64,000 nt of DNA. It comes from Stieleria bergensis. GTDB lineage: Bacteria > Planctomycetota > Planctomycetia > Pirellulales > Pirellulaceae. The stretch's first letter is position 1. Each line of letters opens with the position of its first letter. Shown here piece after piece: positions 10,378 to 18,149 of the stretch. A program made the position numbers and the translations under genes. The notes under the pieces are model-generated. The model did not search any database. It was not told the DNA's origin and saw nothing but the letters and a program-made list of their open reading frames with translations. The stretch lies in NCBI GenBank assembly GCA_007745635.1, contig CP036272.1:248001-312000 (forward strand), written 5' to 3'.

Positions 10378-12297
10378 ATGAGTTCCAGTACGACCAACTC
10401 TCTGCATCAGAATGATCCCATTGAAGCGGGACTGCACTTGGGTCAGCATGCTGTGCCACAGATCGCTGGCGATCAGCCCGCTTCGTCACCAGGCGATCAT
10501 GATCCACCGAAAATTATCATCATTGATGATAACACCGCGATCCATGATGACTTTCACAAGATCTTGGATGGCCGTCCAGCAGCCAACGCGGGGGCACGTT
10601 TGGCTGACCTGGAAATGGAGATTTTAGGCGGAGACGTTGGTCGGGAAATTCAAGCAGGCAAGGACTCTCAGCCACGTTACGAACTGCACTCTGCCTTTCA
10701 GGGAAAAGACGGCTATGAGATGGTGCGCGACGCGGTGCGCATGGGTCGACCCTTTAGCACTGCCTTTGTCGACATGCGCATGCCTCCCGGTTGGGATGGC
10801 GTGGAAACCATTCAAAAGCTGTGGGAGGTTGATCCTCATTTGCAGGTGCTGATCTGCACGGCTTACTCGTCACATTCGTGGGAAGAGATCGCCCAGCGTC
10901 TGGGGCACAGTGATCAGCTACTGATCCTGCGCAAGCCCTTTGATCCTGCAGAGGTCAGTCAGATCGCGGCATCGCTGACAGAAAAATGGCGGTTGGCAAA
11001 TCTGTCGCGTGAAGTGGTTCAAGATTTAGAAAAAGCCGTGGCGCAGAAGACCCGTGAGATTCGCGCTCAAATGACGCAGCGGGAGCGGGTCCAAAAGCAG
11101 CTTCTTGAAAAAGAAAAGCAGCTTCGCGAATCGCAAAAACTGGAAGCGATCGGAAGTCTGGCAGGAGGAGTGGCTCACGAGTTCAATAATCTGTTGCAGA
11201 TCATTCAATCCTTCAATCAGTTTGCTCTGGATGCTTGCAAACCGTTGGATCCAATGCGCAAAGACCTGGAATCGGTTGCCATCGCTGCCAAACGCGCTTC
11301 CTCTTTGACTCGTAAGCTGTTGGGGTTCAGTCGGCAAAAGAATTTGCAGTTTGGCGATTTGGACGTCAATCAAGTCGTTGGCGAGATCATCGGATTGGCG
11401 GAGCCCTTGGTGGGTTCACGAATCACCATGGCACATTGTTTGGGGGCAGAAAAACCGACCGTCCACGCTGATGCGACCGAGTTACAGCAGGTGCTGTTGA
11501 ACTGTATCATCAATGCACGCGACGCAATGGATGGTGCTGGTCAGTTGTTTATCTCAACCGACAACGCGTATCTTGACGACAACTACTGCCGCGTCGATCA
11601 GAATCTCAGTCCCGGTCTGTTCGTTTGCATCTACATCACCGACACCGGTGCAGGGATGTCACCCGAAGTCCAGCGACGGATTTTTGAACCATTCTATACC
11701 ACCAAACAGATCGGAGCTGGGACAGGCTTGGGCATGGCCATGGCATACGGTTTGATCAAGCAACACAAAGGTCATATTGACGTCGATTCCGAGGTTGGCA
11801 AAGGAACCACCTTCAAGATTTATCTCCCCGTCCAGCAGGCGGATGCATTTGAACAACCAGAATCAGATGGTCCGCAGTCAAACGATCGATCTGATGCCGT
11901 CGGAGTTGATCGAGTGGAATCCCAAGGCGCTAACATTCTGGTCGCTGATGACGAGCATTTGCTCCAACAGGTAAGCAAGCGGATCCTGGAATCAATGGGG
12001 CATCGTGTTTTGCTGGCCAGTGATGGACCCAACGCGGTCGAAATGGTGACTCAGCACGCCGATGAACTTGACCTCGTTGTCATGGATGTCATGATGCCCA
12101 ACCTGACGGGAACTCAAGCGGAGCAACAGATTCATCGCCTCTGTCCGGATCTGCCAGTGATCTTCTGCACCGGACACGCGCCAGGATCAGAGCAAGGCGG
12201 CGGTTTGCCCCAAGGATGCCCCGTTTTGCGCAAGCCATTTCAACCCGACGAACTTCTCAAAGTCGTGCAGCAAACGCTGCAGCAGTCTCGGGGCTAG
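10378..12297 (+). CDS. Hybrid sensor histidine kinase/response regulator (REC-HisKA-HATPase-REC)
   Basis: A 639-residue soluble two-component protein. Order: an N-terminal receiver domain (about 43-195, IIIIDDN acidic pair, phospho-Asp132 in VDMRMPP, ILRKPF lysine), a coiled-coil linker (about 205-255), HisKA with phospho-His267 in GGVAHEFNNLL, an HATPase domain (NCIINARDAM N-box, DTGAGMS, GTGLGMAM), and a C-terminal receiver (about 518-635, phospho-Asp570 in VVMDVMMP, CPVLRKPF). There is no transmembrane or PAS-type sensor, so the input is probably phosphorylation of the first receiver by another kinase. The start at ATG 10378 is preferred over GTG 10336 because a weak AAGAAAG lies upstream. 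No cognate regulator gene is adjacent. Confidence 0.93.
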   Translation: MSSSTTNSLHQNDPIEAGLHLGQHAVPQIAGDQPASSPGDHDPPKIIIIDDNTAIHDDFHKILDGRPAANAGARLADLEMEILGGDVGREIQAGKDSQPRYELHSAFQGKDGYEMVRDAVRMGRPFSTAFVDMRMPPGWDGVETIQKLWEVDPHLQVLICTAYSSHSWEEIAQRLGHSDQLLILRKPFDPAEVSQIAASLTEKWRLANLSREVVQDLEKAVAQKTREIRAQMTQRERVQKQLLEKEKQLRESQKLEAIGSLAGGVAHEFNNLLQIIQSFNQFALDACKPLDPMRKDLESVAIAAKRASSLTRKLLGFSRQKNLQFGDLDVNQVVGEIIGLAEPLVGSRITMAHCLGAEKPTVHADATELQQVLLNCIINARDAMDGAGQLFISTDNAYLDDNYCRVDQNLSPGLFVCIYITDTGAGMSPEVQRRIFEPFYTTKQIGAGTGLGMAMAYGLIKQHKGHIDVDSEVGKGTTFKIYLPVQQADAFEQPESDGPQSNDRSDAVGVDRVESQGANILVADDEHLLQQVSKRILESMGHRVLLASDGPNAVEMVTQHADELDLVVMDVMMPNLTGTQAEQQIHRLCPDLPVIFCTGHAPGSEQGGGLPQGCPVLRKPFQPDELLKVVQQTLQQSRG

Positions 12298-12346
12298 CCA
12301 GATGAGCCACGGCAACCCACGCGCCTTGCAACTGGGATTGTTTTCG

Positions 12347-12374
12347 TCGGGCGCGTGCTTGCACGCACCAATGC
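12347..12374. repeat. Third copy of the REP-like sequence
   Basis: It contains GCGTGCTTGCACGC followed by ACCAATGC, closely matching the sequence at 6518-6541. GCGTGC and GCACGC form a six-base stem with a two-base spacer. Like the other copies it lies just after a gene end (50 bases past the kinase stop). Confidence 0.6.
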
Positions 12375-12641
12375 GGCTCGCAATGCCCTCGCGAACCCGG
12401 AGATCTTCAAAGCAGTGAATGCCTGTATCCACTGCGAAAATGCAGCAAAAATCCTGTGGGCGTGAAAGAATTCAGCAAATTTTGCATGAGTCAATTCGGC
12501 CAGAATTCCGCAAAGGACGAGATTGCGATCGGTAAAGTTTGCCCAGTTTGCAGTAGTTAGTATCCTAGTTTTCCTGATTGGATCGATGTGAATTTCCAGC
12601 TCAAAGCTTCCGATAGCAGTGATTGTTACCCTGCCATCGAC

Positions 12642-12645
12642 GGAG
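12642..12645 (+). promoter_or_regulatory. Ribosome-binding site supporting GTG 12653
   Basis: GGAG lies seven bases before the GTG at 12653. The alternative TTG at 12623 has no such site. Confidence 0.55.
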
Positions 12646-12652
12646 CATCGTA

Positions 12653-15445
12653 GTGCTGTTGAAGAAGACTGACCCCTGCCGTTCCAAGAAATTGTCATCT
12701 GCCCGAGCACGGCGACTGTCGCGAGCTGTGATCATCGCCTTGGTCACTGGCGTCGCGTTTGTGCCTGGTGCAATCGGCCTAGAATCGGCCCAGCGCGACT
12801 GCTGTGGTGCTGATGAAGCCCGTGATGGTTTCGTCCTTCGGGCGCCCCAAAACACCGGTGCTGACGACTCAAGCGGCCAAAATGCGAGCAACCAGGAATC
12901 GGGCCTCAAAAGCGAGGTTGCCAAGCAGCCGCCTGTCGCTCCGCCAGCAACTGCAGCTCAGCCTGCCGCGGTGATCGCGAAAGCGAATCCGTCGCCATCG
13001 AAAACAGGGACGGAGCATGTGGAGGCGGCTGCATCCACTGCGACGGCCGCCAAGCAAACGGTTCCGTTGACGCCTCAAGGGCAGCAGGCGCAGCCGATCG
13101 ACGCGAGCTGGACAAAACGTTCTCACGACTCAGGTCCAAAGCCAGCCCCCGCTGGTCGCGCAAAGCCAGTCGGTCCTGTCGTCGCTGAAGAATCACAACC
13201 CGACCAGCCGGAAATGCTGCCGCCCTCCGGTGCAGGCAATGTCACGGTTGATCAACAGGCTGGATCCGCGCAGCAGGAGTCGCTGTCTCAATCGGCTGAC
13301 GCCAATCCAGCGTCTCAGCCGTCTGACGCTGCGATGTTACCGAAGGCAAGACTGGCCAGTGATGGGCAATTGCCCGCCAAGTCGGTGGCGTATCCATTGA
13401 AGCGTCCGCAGCTGAGTCCCCCCGGTGACCGTGTGCTTGATGGGCAAGCGGGTTTAGGACAGGAGGGTTTGCCAGAGCTTCCGCCTCCATCACCAACCCT
13501 GTCTCAACAGGTTCGCCCCCTGAATCGCGATGGATTCCAACCGGTTCGTCAGGAAGGCAAATGGGTGACGCGAGACATGCAGAATCGGCTGGCCCCACTG
13601 CGGGATCCAGAGCCATTGCCGCAAGTCAGTCAACGGAGATTGACGCCCACACGTGAAAACGTTGACGCTAGCCAGTCGACGATTCCTGTCTCTCCAATCG
13701 CAGGTCCCGACGCTGCGAACCGCGACCAGCCCGCGTCGACTGAATCCGATTCGGTGTCAGCCGAACCGATCGCAACGTTGCCTCAGCAACCGCTGGCAGA
13801 CCAGGATCGACCGAGTGAGCAGGGTGACGGGCCAACGGTTCAAGAATGGATCGGTCGCAATCAGCCTGCACCTAGTGCAGATCAAACCAAGTCAAGCGAT
13901 TCCGAACAAGCCACGCCCAAATCGCAGGCCAAGCCAGAAGATCAGAGCGCGACCGCGCCAGCGGGTTCCAAGAACGTAGCTTCGGCGCAGTTGGGCGATA
14001 AGCCGTCCACGACAGAGCATCTGAGCGATCGAGGGGCGGCAACGGATCCGAGCAAATCGACGCCAAGCATGGGGTTGCAGCCCAAGGATTCCGATCCAGA
14101 AGCCAAGGTTGCACGGAAACCGACTGACGGTGCCGCAGCCAGGCCGGTGATCAAATCGATCAACGAACCGCTTGCACCTGGTAAACTGACGCCCATCGAT
14201 GGTTTGAAACTGGCTCCTGTCCCCAAAGGGTCCTCCGCTACTCAAGGGAGTGCGGAGCCCAAGCAGCGAGCAATGGATACCATTGCACCCAAATCAGCGA
14301 AGCCATTGACGAAGCCTGCGAAGCAGACTCCAGCCGTCGCAGGGGACTTGACCGCCGATGCCAGTGTTGCTGCCAAGCCGATTCAGCCGACTCCTACATC
14401 GACCCAGTATGGAGCTTTAGACTATGCCGGTTATCCATTAAAACCGATTCAGGTTTCGCGCTCTGTCAATAACTTGCGACGGACGATGGAGCGGGCGCTC
14501 AATTACTTTTACAACCGTCCCGAATCGGCAAACGGTCGCAGTAACTGGGGCATGATGCATTCCGTGATGGTCTACGGCGCACAAACCAATGTGCAAGTTG
14601 GCCGAAAACGCTACAACGCGATCGCTTGGATTGCTGGCAACAACGTTTGTCGCGGACAGCGCTTACTGACCCTTGACTCAAAGGGCCTCAAAGCACGCAC
14701 GGGCGTTGGCCTGCAGGGTCACCAAGGGCAATTCCTTGCCGTGTTGGGCATGTGCAACGTGCCTGCGGAATACCCGTTGTATGCTAGTGGGAAAGCGTTC
14801 TCGGTCGCGGACTTGATCGAGGCCGAACAAAAAGGCTGCAAGCGTGGCGAAGAGCTGACGTTCACGCTGATCGGATTGTCCCATTATCTTGATACGGACG
14901 CCTCTTGGGTGGCCGCGGATGGACAGCGTTGGGATTTTGAACGCTTGATTGCCGAAGAGCTAAGGCAGCCGGTCGTCGGTGCTGCCTGTGGGGGAACTCA
15001 CCGGTTGATGGGCTACGCTCATGCACTGCGAAAACGCCGCGCTGAAGGCAAGCCCCTGACCGGGCAGTGGTTGCGTGCTGAAAAGTACGTCGATGACTTC
15101 GTGAAATATGCGTTCTCGCTACAGAACCGAGATGGTTCAATGAGCACACGTTGGTTCGAAGGCCGTGATGACAACGGTGATCGTGATCGGAAAGTTCAAA
15201 CCACCGGCCATTTGGTGGAGTGGTTGCTGACCGTGCTTCCCGATGATCAACTGCAAGATCAACGCCTGGTCGCCGCTGTCAGCTATCTAGCTCGGGCGAT
15301 GGGGTCCGATCTCGGTCACGAGTGGAGCATCGGTCCCAAGGGACATGCGCTGCGATCGATGGCCATGTACCATCAAAGGGTCTTCCGAGCGGGAACGCCC
15401 TGGATTCCAACCGCAATCGCTGGTCGACCTGTGCAGCGTCAATAA
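12653..15445 (+). CDS. Large protein with Pro/Gln/Ser-rich half and conserved C-terminal domain
   Basis: A 930-residue protein of unknown function. A basic stretch and a hydrophobic segment (RAVIIALVTGVAFVPGAIGL, about residues 24-43) form a signal peptide or anchor. Residues about 50-590 are low-complexity, rich in Pro, Gln, Ser, Ala and Lys, and probably unfolded, like a periplasmic spacer. The C-terminal domain (about 590-925) is compact, with conserved-looking GRSNWGMMHSVMVYG, ACGGTHRLMGYAHALR, LQNRDGSMSTRWFEG and TTGHLVEWLL. These resemble the alpha/alpha-barrel of terpene-cyclase-like proteins. I recall close planctomycete relatives carrying the misleading name 'ADP-ribosylation factor-directed GTPase activating protein'; nothing in the sequence supports that name. 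The start is decided by GGAG seven bases before GTG 12653. Confidence 0.8.
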   Translation: MLLKKTDPCRSKKLSSARARRLSRAVIIALVTGVAFVPGAIGLESAQRDCCGADEARDGFVLRAPQNTGADDSSGQNASNQESGLKSEVAKQPPVAPPATAAQPAAVIAKANPSPSKTGTEHVEAAASTATAAKQTVPLTPQGQQAQPIDASWTKRSHDSGPKPAPAGRAKPVGPVVAEESQPDQPEMLPPSGAGNVTVDQQAGSAQQESLSQSADANPASQPSDAAMLPKARLASDGQLPAKSVAYPLKRPQLSPPGDRVLDGQAGLGQEGLPELPPPSPTLSQQVRPLNRDGFQPVRQEGKWVTRDMQNRLAPLRDPEPLPQVSQRRLTPTRENVDASQSTIPVSPIAGPDAANRDQPASTESDSVSAEPIATLPQQPLADQDRPSEQGDGPTVQEWIGRNQPAPSADQTKSSDSEQATPKSQAKPEDQSATAPAGSKNVASAQLGDKPSTTEHLSDRGAATDPSKSTPSMGLQPKDSDPEAKVARKPTDGAAARPVIKSINEPLAPGKLTPIDGLKLAPVPKGSSATQGSAEPKQRAMDTIAPKSAKPLTKPAKQTPAVAGDLTADASVAAKPIQPTPTSTQYGALDYAGYPLKPIQVSRSVNNLRRTMERALNYFYNRPESANGRSNWGMMHSVMVYGAQTNVQVGRKRYNAIAWIAGNNVCRGQRLLTLDSKGLKARTGVGLQGHQGQFLAVLGMCNVPAEYPLYASGKAFSVADLIEAEQKGCKRGEELTFTLIGLSHYLDTDASWVAADGQRWDFERLIAEELRQPVVGAACGGTHRLMGYAHALRKRRAEGKPLTGQWLRAEKYVDDFVKYAFSLQNRDGSMSTRWFEGRDDNGDRDRKVQTTGHLVEWLLTVLPDDQLQDQRLVAAVSYLARAMGSDLGHEWSIGPKGHALRSMAMYHQRVFRAGTPWIPTAIAGRPVQRQ

Positions 15446-15784
15446 GCAGCGGAAACGAGTGAGGGATCTCGCCAGTTGCCTTGCAACGCGAGCCCCTGGC
15501 CAATTGGACGCTGTGCCGATTGAACGCTGTGCCGATTGAACGCTGTGCCGATTGAACGCTGTGCCGATTGAACGCTGTGCCGATTGAACGCTGTGCCGAT
15601 TAATTGTGGGCCCGGGCAAATCCTGCCCCGTTCAGGAAACCCCGCGTCCCGCCTGCTGATCTTTGCTGGCGATCTGACCGAGGGGGAAGAGAAGTTCTGT
15701 GCGATGAATTACAATGCGTCGCCTGTGCCGTCATGATGACGGCGTCTTCTCCTTCTGATTCCTTCCCCAGTTCGGCGCCCACTC
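15446..15784. other. Intergenic region with a tandem repeat
   Basis: About 340 bases between two plus-strand genes. It holds the 16-bp tandem array at 15506-15601. I see no gene in the remainder. Confidence 0.5.
15506..15601. repeat. 16-bp tandem repeat, six copies
   Basis: Six head-to-tail copies of GAACGCTGTGCCGATT (first copy with one G for A change). The five copies after the first are identical, which suggests recent expansion or contraction. The unit is not a multiple of three and lies 61 bases after a stop codon. Confidence 0.97.
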
Positions 15785-18043
15785 ATGAATCGCGTTCTGT
15801 TTGTCTTGTTTGCGGCCACGCTTGGTCTTGGTGCCTCACCTTCTGTTTTGGCTCAGCAGCCGGGTGATGTACAGGTTTTATTCGATGGCAGTTCCTTGCA
15901 GGGCTGGAAACACGCCGGGAATTGGCAGATTCAAGAGGATGCCGTTGCACGCATCAAGCCCGGCGGTTCGCTGGTCTACACCGAGAAAAAGATTCCTGAT
16001 GACTTCGAACTGCGCTTTCAGTGGAAGGTCGCTCAGGGAAGCAACAGCGGGGTCTACTATCGCCCGGGCCAGTACGAGTACCAGATTCTGGACAACCAGC
16101 GTCACAGCAACGGCACCAATCCTCGCACAACTGCCGCGTCACTTTATTTTTGCATGGCGCCCTCGGAAGATCGCACCGCCGCGATCGGTCAGTGGAATCA
16201 AGCCAGAATCGTTTGCAAAGGAAGCGTGATTCAGCATTGGCTAAACGGTCACAAGGTCATCGACTTTGACTACAAAGATCCGCAGTGGGCTGATGAGGTT
16301 GATTTGCTGCGCAAACGGGGCGGTGATCTCGCCGCACGCGGTGCCTTCCTGAGTCTTCAAGACCACGGCGACCCGGTTTGGTTCCGCCAAATCACCTTGC
16401 GTGAGATTCCCCCCAATGAGGCGATTGAGCATCAAGTCGTTCAACCGGCCAAGATCCCCCCGGCTGCTCGCGCTGAAGAACTGAAGAAAGTTCAAGGGAT
16501 CATGAAACGCCGCCAGGAGGCGCAGCGGAAAGCACAGCAAGATAAGAACGATCAAAGCAACCTGCAGCCGTCGACAAGTGGGAGCAAGCAAACCTTTGTC
16601 TCGGCCAAACGCAAATCACCCAATGTTCTTTTTATCCTCGCCGATGATCAGTCGCCCTTCGATTTGAAGCTTTATGATCCTCAGTCCACACTCGAAACAC
16701 CCAACCTGGATCGACTGGCAGCACGCGGGGTTGTGGTCGACGGTGCCTATCACATGGGCGCGAATGTAGGGGCGGTTTGCACTCCGTCGCGGCACATGAT
16801 CATGAGCGGACGCAGTGTTTGGCATCTGCCCAAACGAAAAACCAGAAAGAACAGTGCTGCTGATGCGACACCGGATTTAGCTCCCGCCGATTTGGCTCAA
16901 TTCACCATGCCGATGGTGTTCAAGAATGCTGGCTACGACACCATGCGGACCTGCAAAAAGGGCAATAGCTACGCGGCGGCGAATCAACTTTTTGAGGTCG
17001 TCCATGAAGCGACCAAGCGTGGCGGGACTGATGAAACGGGAAGCGCCTGGCATGCCGAGCGAGTCCTGGAGTATCTCGATCAACGGCAAGGCACCAAAGA
17101 CGAAGATCCATTCCTGATTTACTTTGGGTTTTCCCATCCGCACGACACACGCGATGGAAAGCCAGAGCTGAACGCAAAGTATGGTGCCGTCAATCACACT
17201 GATCGCAATCAATTGCCACCGGCCAATGACAAGCAGCCGCCACTGCCGGCAAATTATCTTGATCAGCATCCCTTCCATCATGGGCATCCAAACCTGCGCG
17301 ATGAAGTGGCTGTCAAAGGGGTTTGGGAGAAACGCGACGAACGCACGATTCGCAATGAAATCGGTCGACAGTTCGCCTGTGGGGAAAACATCGATGTGCA
17401 AATCGGCCGTGTTCTCGAAAAACTCGAAGCGATGGGAGAGCTGGACAACACCTATATCTTCTACACAGCCGATCATGGGATGGCCATCGGTCGACATGGC
17501 TTGCAGGGGAAGCAAAATCTGTATGAGCACACGTGGCGCGTCCCGCTGATTGTTTCCGGACCGGGAATCCCCCAGGGGAAACGCGCCATTGGCAATGTTT
17601 ACTTGATGGACGTGCTGGCCACGATGTGCGACTTGACTGGCGTGGCCGCTCCGAAGACCAACGAAGGCCAGAGCTTTAAGCCCGTGCTGATGGGGCAGCA
17701 AGAAACCGTGCGCCAAACGCTGTACGGTGTCTATTGCGGAGGCACCAAGCCAGGCATGCGCTGTGTTCGCAAAGGCGATTGGAAGCTGATCAAGTACGAC
17801 GTGATGGACGGACAGGTTCGACAAACTCAGCTGTTCAATTTGGCGGACAATCCGAACGAATTCATTGAGCAACATCATCGCGAGTCCATGATTTCGCTCA
17901 CCGGAGTCAAGCCAGCGGCGAATCAAGTGAACTTGGCGGAAGACCCTCGGTACCAAAAGCAACGCCAGGAGATGGAAGCCTTGTTGCTCAAGCAGATGAA
18001 ACAGCTTGACGATCCCTATCGACTGTGGGACCAGCGTCCGTAG
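15785..18043 (+). CDS. Secreted DUF1080 - sulfatase fusion protein
   Basis: A 752-residue exported enzyme. After a signal peptide (about residues 1-23) comes a 3-keto-disaccharide-hydrolase-type domain (DUF1080, about 28-215; FDGSSLQGWKH, SNSGVYYRPGQYEYQILD, HWLNGHKVIDFDY), then a linker rich in Lys, Gln and Arg, and a sulfatase domain (about 277-740). The sulfatase begins NVLFILADDQ (metal-binding Asp pair) and has the formylglycine motif C332-T-P-S-R336, so activity needs a formylglycine-generating enzyme. YTADHGMAIGRHG holds further metal ligands. It would remove sulfate esters from polysaccharides, with the first domain binding or cleaving sugar. The six-hairpin glycosidase gene follows 106 bases later on the same strand. 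ATG 15785 is the first start that gives the signal peptide. Confidence 0.93.
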   Translation: MNRVLFVLFAATLGLGASPSVLAQQPGDVQVLFDGSSLQGWKHAGNWQIQEDAVARIKPGGSLVYTEKKIPDDFELRFQWKVAQGSNSGVYYRPGQYEYQILDNQRHSNGTNPRTTAASLYFCMAPSEDRTAAIGQWNQARIVCKGSVIQHWLNGHKVIDFDYKDPQWADEVDLLRKRGGDLAARGAFLSLQDHGDPVWFRQITLREIPPNEAIEHQVVQPAKIPPAARAEELKKVQGIMKRRQEAQRKAQQDKNDQSNLQPSTSGSKQTFVSAKRKSPNVLFILADDQSPFDLKLYDPQSTLETPNLDRLAARGVVVDGAYHMGANVGAVCTPSRHMIMSGRSVWHLPKRKTRKNSAADATPDLAPADLAQFTMPMVFKNAGYDTMRTCKKGNSYAAANQLFEVVHEATKRGGTDETGSAWHAERVLEYLDQRQGTKDEDPFLIYFGFSHPHDTRDGKPELNAKYGAVNHTDRNQLPPANDKQPPLPANYLDQHPFHHGHPNLRDEVAVKGVWEKRDERTIRNEIGRQFACGENIDVQIGRVLEKLEAMGELDNTYIFYTADHGMAIGRHGLQGKQNLYEHTWRVPLIVSGPGIPQGKRAIGNVYLMDVLATMCDLTGVAAPKTNEGQSFKPVLMGQQETVRQTLYGVYCGGTKPGMRCVRKGDWKLIKYDVMDGQVRQTQLFNLADNPNEFIEQHHRESMISLTGVKPAANQVNLAEDPRYQKQRQEMEALLLKQMKQLDDPYRLWDQRP

Positions 18044-18149
18044 AAACGGAATCCCGTCGCCGCGATGCAGGTAACGTATGCTTCAGTGGGCTGGCTCACT
18101 CGGTCAGCCTAGCGGTTTCGTCATTCTTCCTCTGGCTTGATTTCACCCA

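Larger units (their letters stand above)
12298..12652. other. Intergenic region with a REP-like copy
   Basis: The region between the hybrid kinase and the next plus-strand gene. It holds a REP-like sequence at 12347-12374 and otherwise nothing I can identify. Confidence 0.5.

Noticed and set aside
15506-15601. Tandem repeat as a CRISPR array or origin iterons
   Set aside because: No spacers, and no dnaA or replication gene is nearby. The 16-base unit is head to tail without gaps.
16877-17962. Minus-strand frame of 361 codons opposite the sulfatase
   Set aside because: The sulfatase motif and signal peptide are on the plus strand; the antisense frame is a codon-bias shadow.
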